Assembly (NCBI GenBank): GCA_019746975.1 | Contig: JAIERK010000159.1 | Location: 1-39,339, forward strand | DNA length: 39,339 nucleotides | Reading direction: 5' to 3' | Origin: Candidatus Obscuribacterales bacterium | Lineage (GTDB): Bacteria; Cyanobacteriota; Vampirovibrionia; Obscuribacterales; Obscuribacteraceae | Shown: positions 34,220-39,339 of the stretch, piece after piece | Layout of the letters: each line of letters starts with the position of its first letter | How positions within the stretch are numbered: position 1 is the stretch's first letter | Made by a program: the position numbers and the translations under genes | The notes under the pieces: model-generated | Databases searched by the model: none | What the model saw: only the letters and a program-made list of their open reading frames with translations | Told to the model about the DNA's origin: nothing

Positions 34220-35434
34220 GTGCCTGAGCAAGCGGACAATCAACGAATTGAAAGAGCGAAAGAGTTCGAACTAAAAGCGAAGATTAAAGTCGTAGGAGTT
34301 GGTGGAGCCGGCTCTAATGCAGTTAATCGGATGATCGCTACCGGTTTGAATGGCGTGGAGTTCTGGGCCTGCAATACGGATGCTCAAGCCCTGGAGCTCG
34401 CAGCAGCCAAGAACAGACTGCAGATAGGGGCAAAATTGACTCGTGGTCTCGGTGCCGGCGGCAATCCGCAGGTCGGAACAAAGGCTGCTGAAGAGAGCCG
34501 CGAAGAGATCGCTGCAGCGATCCAGGGTTCAGACATGGTTTTCATCGCCGCAGGTATGGGCGGTGGTACCGGTACTGGTGCAGCACCGATCGTCGCCGAA
34601 GTAGCTAAAGAGCTCGGCGCACTCACCGTGGGTGTTGTATCCCGTCCATTCTTCTTCGAAGGACGTCGCCGCGCCAATCAAGCCGAAGCCGGTATCAATG
34701 AGATTCGTTCTAAAGTCGATACTCTCATTGTCATCCCCAACCAACGTTTGATCGAGATCGTCGATCATCGCGCTTCGATGCAAGAAGCATTTGTCGAAGC
34801 TGACAAAGTCTTGATGCAAGGCGTTCAAGGTATCTCGGATATCATTACCGTCCCTGGCTTGATCAACGTTGACTTTGCTGACGTCAAGGCGATCATGCAG
34901 ACAGCCGGCAGTGCCCTGATGGGCGTTGGACGCGCTTCCGGCGAAGGCCGAGCCGTCGAAGCTGCACGATCCGCAATCAACAGCCCACTTCTCGAGACCA
35001 CAATCACAGGTGCGTCCGGCGTGATCTTCACGGTAACCGGCGGTCCAGACCTGACGTTGCATGAAGTTCAAGAAGCTGCCAACGTTGTATATCAATCGGT
35101 CAATGAAGACGCTAACATCATATTCGGTGCCGTCCTCGACGATCGCCTGCATGGCGAAGTCCTGATCACGGTGATCGCGACTGGATTCGACATGGCAATT
35201 CAAAGTCCGGGTGGCGTGCAGCTATCTCAAGCCAGACCGACACCCCGTCAGGCCGACACCAGCTCGCAATCAGGAGTCTATCAACACCCGGTTCAACAGC
35301 TACAACAACCTGCTCTGGTTCAAGCCGCTGAGCCGGTTAGGCAACAGACCAACGAAGACATGAAAAAGATCGCCTCGGATATTCTCGATATTCCCGAGTT
35401 CCTCAGAGCGCGTAATCCAGCCGAGCGCAAGTAA
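34220..35434 (+). CDS. ftsZ: Cell division protein FtsZ
   Basis: 404 residues from GTG, with AAGAGG 9 nt upstream. FtsZ is the tubulin-like GTPase that forms the division ring under the membrane. The nucleotide-binding parts are GVGGAGSNAVNRM (residues 26-38), ACNTDAQAL, the tubulin signature GMGGGTGTGAAP (112-123) and NVDFADV. The T7 loop Asp that completes the GTPase site lies in the last of these. A Gln/Pro-rich linker of about 50 residues follows the globular part, and the C-terminal tail DILDIPEFLRAR is the conserved peptide that binds partners such as FtsA or SepF. No other division genes (ftsA, ftsQ, mur) flank it, which is unlike the dcw cluster. A strong terminator lies 21 nt downstream. 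Confidence 0.98.
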   Translation: MPEQADNQRIERAKEFELKAKIKVVGVGGAGSNAVNRMIATGLNGVEFWACNTDAQALELAAAKNRLQIGAKLTRGLGAGGNPQVGTKAAEESREEIAAAIQGSDMVFIAAGMGGGTGTGAAPIVAEVAKELGALTVGVVSRPFFFEGRRRANQAEAGINEIRSKVDTLIVIPNQRLIEIVDHRASMQEAFVEADKVLMQGVQGISDIITVPGLINVDFADVKAIMQTAGSALMGVGRASGEGRAVEAARSAINSPLLETTITGASGVIFTVTGGPDLTLHEVQEAANVVYQSVNEDANIIFGAVLDDRLHGEVLITVIATGFDMAIQSPGGVQLSQARPTPRQADTSSQSGVYQHPVQQLQQPALVQAAEPVRQQTNEDMKKIASDILDIPEFLRARNPAERK

Positions 35435-35455
35435 GCTTCGGCTTAACGAATTCGG

Positions 35456-35481
35456 AGAGACGACTTGTGAAAGTCGTCTCT
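35456..35481 (+). terminator. Intrinsic terminator of ftsZ
   Basis: A perfect 11-bp stem (AGAGACGACTT with AAGTCGTCTCT) with the tetraloop GTGA is followed by TTCATTTTG. It begins 21 nt after the ftsZ stop codon. Confidence 0.9.
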
Positions 35482-35793
35482 TTCATTTTGAGGTTCCGAG
35501 CCCCCCATTAACTGATTGTCTTTATCTGGTGGTTGTGAAACCCATCAGCTGCTCGCCGATGTTTATAGGCCAAAGGTCGGTACATGTTAGAGAGGGGTTG
35601 TTGTACTCGCAATCGATCGTGCGTTCCATTACCACGGCGACATGGTTCGTCAGTAAAGGTCGTTGGGTCTCGAAAATTCTGAACTTGTGCGGATCCGATG
35701 AACGATTCCGGCGTGCGTTCACATCAGTCAAGCGTCAATGGTTTCTTCCAATGTGGTATCTTGCTATGCTGAGTCTCTGGCTGGAGCGCAGCA
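35482..35793. other. Intergenic region between the ftsZ terminator and mtnA
   Basis: About 310 nt. Overlapping open frames occur on both strands (about 93 codons plus, 69 minus), but neither has a ribosome-binding site with good spacing nor protein-like composition. I see no RNA gene; the mtnA promoter should lie here. Confidence 0.5.
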
Positions 35794-36894
35794 ATGGTTG
35801 GATCCAATAATGCAATAACCGACATTGGTATCGGTACGATGCCGGTCTTAATAGACGAAAGCGGTAGGATTCTTCTTATCGACCAGAGGCATTTGCCTGA
35901 CAAGTTCGAGTATTTTGATGCCACCTCATTCGATGACATGGTCCATGCCATCAAAGTGATGGTAGTTCGCGGTGCGCCATCGATCGGCGTGGCAGCCGGA
36001 TTTTCACTGGCATGGGAATCGGAGATTGTCGCGCGAATGTCGCCTTCCACCTTTTTGACTGCCCTGAAGGAACGAGGAGATCGGCTCAAGGAGACAAGAC
36101 CCACCGCAGTGAATCTCGCCTGGGCAGTCGATTTGATCATAAATCGGGCGGAGACTATGATTTCTGCCGAAGGGATAGGAGATCTTCTGCAAGTGGTCAA
36201 CCGCCTCAAGCAAGAGGCGCATAAGATCATGGATCACCATGTTGAGGTCAATAAACGATTGAGCGATTTCGGCGCTCAGTTGGTATCGGAAAATGCAAAA
36301 ATTCTTACGCATTGCAATGCCGGTTCTCTCGCAACATGTGGTTGGGGTACCGCGCTCGGAGTGGTCCGATCCGCTCACATAAAGGGTCTGCAGCCGGAGG
36401 TCTTCGTTGATGAAACTCGCCCGAGACATCAAGGTGCAAGACTTACGATGTGGGAGTTGAAGCAGGACAATATTCCATCTACTCTGGTTTGCGACTCTAT
36501 GGCAGGGCATCTCATGGCCCAGGGACATGTAGATCTCGTTGTTACTGGGGCCGATCGAATTGCCGCCAACGGTGATACCGCGAACAAAATCGGCACCTAC
36601 AATTTGGCGGTTCTAGCCAGCTATCATAAAATTCCATTCTATATTGCAGCACCCCTTTCGACTGTTGATGGCGCCCTGGAAAGTGGCTCCGGTATTCCGA
36701 TCGAGTATCGAGATCAGTCCGAAGTGTTGATGATGTCCGACAGATTCATCACCGTCGATGGTGCCCGCGCCTACAATCCGGCCTTTGATGTGACACCTGC
36801 CAATCTGATAACGGCGATAATCACAGAGGCTGGTATCCTGCGACCTGACTACAATGCGAGCATTAAGGACGCGCTTGCGACTGCGTTTTGCTAA
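35794..36894 (+). CDS. mtnA: S-methyl-5-thioribose-1-phosphate isomerase
   Basis: 366 residues. This cytoplasmic enzyme converts methylthioribose-1-phosphate to methylthioribulose-1-phosphate in methionine salvage. Family motifs are all present: VVRGAPSIGVAAGFSL (58-72), THCNAGSLAT (Cys174 catalytic), DETRPRHQGARLTMWEL (206-222), VTGADRIAANGDTANKIGTYNLA (Asp254 catalytic). The Cys-to-Asp distance of 80 residues equals that of the Bacillus enzyme (Cys160/Asp240). The N-terminal DQRHLPDKFEY is also typical. This family is related to eIF2B-type proteins, but the catalytic pair argues for a true isomerase. GGAG lies 7 nt before the ATG. No other methionine-salvage gene is nearby, so it stands alone. 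Confidence 0.95.
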   Translation: MVGSNNAITDIGIGTMPVLIDESGRILLIDQRHLPDKFEYFDATSFDDMVHAIKVMVVRGAPSIGVAAGFSLAWESEIVARMSPSTFLTALKERGDRLKETRPTAVNLAWAVDLIINRAETMISAEGIGDLLQVVNRLKQEAHKIMDHHVEVNKRLSDFGAQLVSENAKILTHCNAGSLATCGWGTALGVVRSAHIKGLQPEVFVDETRPRHQGARLTMWELKQDNIPSTLVCDSMAGHLMAQGHVDLVVTGADRIAANGDTANKIGTYNLAVLASYHKIPFYIAAPLSTVDGALESGSGIPIEYRDQSEVLMMSDRFITVDGARAYNPAFDVTPANLITAIITEAGILRPDYNASIKDALATAFC

Positions 36895-36955
36895 TCGTAA
36901 GGCAACGCAAATTACAGACGGTTCGCTAATCGTACGATAACGAAAATCGCAGGCG
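36889..36955 (+). repeat. Pair of imperfect 32-nt direct repeats at the end of mtnA
   Basis: Two copies lie at 36889-36920 and 36924-36955. They share GCTAATCGTA, then AACG, then AAAT and end in CAG-CG, with about 24 of 32 positions identical. The first copy includes the mtnA stop codon. It looks like a partial duplication of the gene end. Confidence 0.65.
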
Positions 36956-37026
36956 TGTTTAGGCATTGCGATCGGGCTACGCAGAGACGAGCGGCGTATG
37001 GCTTATACTCTCTGGATGAACTTATC

Positions 37027-37071
37027 CTGACCGCAGGTTGATACGGAAAATGCGGGATCTGTCAGCTTTTT
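37027..37071 (+). terminator. Possible mtnA terminator overlapping the convergent gene end
   Basis: CTGAC-CGCA pairs with TGCG...GTCAG (9 bp with a 6-nt bulge on the 3' side) and is followed at once by CTTTTT. It overlaps the stop codon of the convergent histidine kinase gene. The bulge makes it moderate at best. Confidence 0.38.
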
Positions 37072-38246
37072 GAGCTATCGACAGCTTTGATGGTTATCAC
37101 TGGAAATACGTAGCTGATGATTACGCGAGTACCCTTGCCGCCTTTTCCAGCCTTCCATTCGACGGTCGTATTGATAAGGTCCGCGCGAAGTTTCATGTAT
37201 CGCAGACCTCTGGATTGGTGAGAAAGATTCTCGTAGTCTATGCCTGTTCCGTCGTCTTCCACTGTAATAATCAAGTTCTTCGAGTTGCTTTCCATGGCGA
37301 CGATGACGTTACTTGCCTTGGCATGTTTGGACACGTTAGTGAGAGATTCTTGTACCAGGCGAAACAAAAGTGCCTGTTCATGCGCAAGTAGACTATCGAA
37401 CATGCTGTCATCAACATTACACTGCAGATCGGTTTCGAACCCGGATCGCTCTCTCGCCTTGTCGAGACAGTCTTCAACAGCCGCTCGAAAACCGAAATTT
37501 TGAAGCATCACCGGACAGAGATCGTCCATAATCTCGCGAATATCGTTCATTGTTTTTTGAAAGCTGGACCGAATTTGGCTACTGGTCTCTTTCTTCGGTT
37601 CGTTCTCGAACTTTGAAAACATCTCCAAAATTTTCTTCAAGTCGTTGAGTACCTGATCATGGAGGTCGGCTGCGAGAAGCCGGCGTTCTACTTCATCCTG
37701 CTTTATGAGTGCACGCCTGGCGTCTTCGAGATCCCGATTGCGGAGGATGAGCTCATAGTTTTTGCTGTCGACCTGTTTTTTTCTATCGGAGTGATCTTTC
37801 AAAATCTCGGCGCTGAGGCCGGATAAAGCAATCGCCACGGCCGAAGTGCAGAGCAACGGCATGACGTGCAACGTTTTCAACAAAAAGAATTCCACCATTG
37901 CCACAAGGACGTAATAAGCAAAATAGACAACTTTGGAGGTGAAGCGCTTTCTCCTGATAAAAACCCACCAGATTGGCAGGAAAGAAATAGCGAACAGAGT
38001 GGCGAGGCTAATAACTTGTGATACGACGTCTTCGGAGAAGGCAACGGCCTCTTCTTTCGACATGAAGGCGAGATCGCTTAGAGCCGGCGCTAGTTGATTT
38101 AGTGCTTCGATTTCGATTGGCTCTATTGGACGTGACAGCCCGAGGCACAAGAGCGTTATACCGAGCGCGGCTATCAGTCCTGTGTGCAGCGCCGACAACT
38201 GGATTGCCCGGTTAGAGGCATTGGCGTTGCTGGTCGATTTTGCCAT
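37062..38246 (-). CDS. Membrane histidine kinase, NarL/DesK-type (HisKA_3 plus HATPase)
   Basis: 394 residues from the ATG at 38246; a GTG two codons earlier is possible, and neither has a strong ribosome-binding site. Four hydrophobic segments lie in the N-terminal 150 residues (LIAALGITLLCLGL, ISLATLFAISFLPIWWVFI, VVYFAYYVLVAMVEFFLL, PLLCTSAVAIALSGL), with about 45 residues between the first and second. A coiled coil then leads to the HisKA_3 phosphorylation site ERRLLAADLHDQ (His196). The HATPase domain has QESLTNVSKHAKAS, VEDDGTGID and GLRYMKLRADL. Kinases of this type pair with NarL/LuxR-family response regulators, but none lies in this window, so it is an orphan here. It is convergent with mtnA. 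The signal sensed is unknown. Confidence 0.93.
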   Translation of the reverse strand: MAKSTSNANASNRAIQLSALHTGLIAALGITLLCLGLSRPIEPIEIEALNQLAPALSDLAFMSKEEAVAFSEDVVSQVISLATLFAISFLPIWWVFIRRKRFTSKVVYFAYYVLVAMVEFFLLKTLHVMPLLCTSAVAIALSGLSAEILKDHSDRKKQVDSKNYELILRNRDLEDARRALIKQDEVERRLLAADLHDQVLNDLKKILEMFSKFENEPKKETSSQIRSSFQKTMNDIREIMDDLCPVMLQNFGFRAAVEDCLDKARERSGFETDLQCNVDDSMFDSLLAHEQALLFRLVQESLTNVSKHAKASNVIVAMESNSKNLIITVEDDGTGIDYENLSHQSRGLRYMKLRADLINTTVEWKAGKGGKGTRVIISYVFPVITIKAVDSSKS

Positions 38247-38545
38247 CGTCACTGTGTAAAACCCGGGCTATCTGACGGCGGACTCATGATTATGCTTGGC
38301 GAAAATCTTGAATGCATTTGCCTGGCTCAATCTCGCTGCATTATGAAAGTTTTTCCCAATCTGTCGAAAAATGCATACAGAAGGTATATAAGCGTTTGAG
38401 ATCCTGGGAAGGGTCTTGCCAACATTAAATCTGCTTTATTATCCTTCCTAAATAAATTATGATCTTGATACTTGTCAAGAGATTTTAGAACCCCTTCCTA
38501 ACCACGTGATCTCAGATAAGGTACGGTCCTCGGGATCAGTTTCTA
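38247..38545. other. Intergenic region (299 nt) between divergent genes
   Basis: It must hold the promoters of the histidine kinase and the right-edge gene. It is A/T-rich and includes the inverted repeat CTTGA-N6-TCAAG at 38463-38478. TTGCCA and TATTAT near 38418-38444 could form a plus-strand promoter with a short 15-nt spacer. No gene or RNA is recognised. Confidence 0.4.
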
Positions 38546-39339
38546 ATGACTTATCAATTCGAAGGCGATCGGGAAAATCAGGGCCAGGGCGCTTCAAAGG
38601 AACCCTTGTTTTCGCCTGCGATCGGGGAAACTCCGACAGACAGCTATACATTCGGCGATAGGCTCAGTTTTAATCGACCTGATGTCGAGCAAACTGGCGC
38701 TGCTCTTCGCTTAGGTGAAGGGCTCTGGAAGCCCGCCGACCAGGCAGACGATACTGCGGTGCCGGTAGTCGTCGATGATAAAAAGGGCGCGGGCAAGAAG
38801 AGCGAACAAGTTGGAACTCCAAGTCCGGTTGTCGATCGGGCCGCAACGGTACCCGCTGGCTTCACTCCGGCTTCGCAGCTCTGGCGCCATGGGCGAGGCG
38901 AGTCCGCCGAAGAGTTGCCCATCCCGGTGTTGTTCAAGTCCGGTAAGCCAGCGAATGACCTGGAGATAGTGGGTGCTCCGGATTCGACCGATACATCGGC
39001 AAAGAAAAAGACCGGTGAGGCAAAGCCCGTTAGTCCGACAGATCTGTCCATCATAGATAACGACAAGCCGGTTAAGAAAACTGGAGTTGAGCCAGGCATT
39101 CAGACCGAGATCCCAGCGGCCTTTCAAGTAGATTTGACACAGAAAAAAACACCTGATGGGCAACCAGCTCTGAAGAAGTCGGCTGTTGTCGACCACACTG
39201 GTGACGTTAAGCTCACGGCGACATCAGTGCCTGCAGTGACCGATGCGCTGACGACAAAAGCGAAGGCGGCGCCGGTTGTCACTGATGTGCCGACGGCAAC
39301 GGCGGCGGCTCCAGTCGTGACCGATCTGCTGCCGACGAA
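38546..39339 (+). CDS. Repeat-containing Pro/Thr/Val/Ala-rich protein, N-terminal part (runs off right edge)
   Basis: From the ATG at 38546 the frame stays open for 264 codons to the window edge. There is no signal peptide; the start is polar (MTYQFEGDRENQGQG). The sequence is low in aromatic residues and rich in Asp, Lys, Pro, Thr and Val, so it is probably disordered. Towards the edge a motif recurs: VPAVTDALT, APVVTDVPT, APVVTDLLP, spaced about 14-18 residues. This suggests that a long repeat array continues beyond the window. The ribosome-binding site is weak (GGGA 11 nt upstream). I recognise no family. Minus-strand frames in the same place have no such regular structure and are shadows. 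Confidence 0.7.
   Translation, partial: MTYQFEGDRENQGQGASKEPLFSPAIGETPTDSYTFGDRLSFNRPDVEQTGAALRLGEGLWKPADQADDTAVPVVVDDKKGAGKKSEQVGTPSPVVDRAATVPAGFTPASQLWRHGRGESAEELPIPVLFKSGKPANDLEIVGAPDSTDTSAKKKTGEAKPVSPTDLSIIDNDKPVKKTGVEPGIQTEIPAAFQVDLTQKKTPDGQPALKKSAVVDHTGDVKLTATSVPAVTDALTTKAKAAPVVTDVPTATAAAPVVTDLLPT

Noticed and set aside
34529..35203. Open frame of 224 codons on the minus strand
   Set aside because: Antisense to ftsZ, whose motifs cover the whole stretch.
35529..35810. Open frame of 93 codons before mtnA
   Set aside because: It overlaps the mtnA start by 17 nt, has no good ribosome-binding site, and no recognisable content.
38644..39196. Two overlapping minus-strand frames of 151 and 161 codons near the right edge
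   Set aside because: They oppose the plus-strand repeat-containing frame, which has a plausible start and regular periodicity. The minus frames have no ribosome-binding site or domain.
1..39339. CRISPR arrays, insertion sequences, prophage or defence genes, tRNA and rRNA genes
   Set aside because: No regular repeat-spacer pattern, transposase motifs, phage proteins or cloverleaf-like T-loop sequences were found on either strand by reading; a formal tRNA scan could not be run.

Overview
The window is chromosomal, roughly half G+C, and densely packed with bacterial housekeeping and envelope genes. There are no insertion sequences, phage genes, CRISPR arrays, rRNA or recognisable tRNA genes. 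The mix suggests a non-photosynthetic relative of the cyanobacteria (Vampirovibrionia/Melainabacteria, perhaps an Obscuribacter-like lineage): a fused radical SAM/DUF2344 protein directly upstream of an RNase E/G, an FtsZ with a C-terminal DIPEFLR-type tail, many exported TPR and proline-rich proteins, and no photosynthesis genes. This assignment is inference from gene content, not from a marker phylogeny.

Layout. 1-1856: three minus-strand genes for exported proteins of unknown function, the first cut by the left edge. 1945-8325: a very large exported S55 (SpoIVB-type) peptidase-like protein with a predicted beta-propeller, followed 27 nt later by a cationic amino-acid permease, ending at a bidirectional terminator. 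8482-9021: an Hsp20 chaperone, with a long empty stretch upstream. 9692-13678: an exported coiled-coil protein, a YmdB-type phosphodiesterase overlapping a PHP-domain phosphoesterase, an exported thioredoxin-fold protein without a CXXC site, and a small unknown. 13750-19326: a small unknown protein, the radical SAM/DUF2344 fusion and RNase E/G. 19815-25429: a minus-strand cluster reading uvrA, fur, feoA, a zinc-ribbon protein and an S1-domain protein. 25612-31934: a long Gln/Met/Pro-rich protein convergent with a membrane-anchored Ser/Thr kinase, then a DUF445 membrane protein. 32102-35434: two exported TPR proteins and ftsZ, closed by a strong terminator. 35794-38246: mtnA and an orphan membrane histidine kinase. 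38546-39339: the start of a repeat-containing protein that runs off the right edge.

How the genes fit together. Clear functional units are RNA processing (radical SAM fusion plus RNase E/G), DNA repair with metal regulation (uvrA-fur-feoA), and nucleotide/RNA phosphoester hydrolysis (ymdB plus PHP). Much of the rest is envelope or exported protein of unknown role: at least seven genes begin with a signal peptide or signal-anchor, and several carry long low-complexity linkers. I found no obvious defence island or new mobile system. The most unusual material is the group of large multi-domain proteins with disordered linkers (1945-6723, 17104-19326, 19815-21203, 25612-28404, 38546-end).
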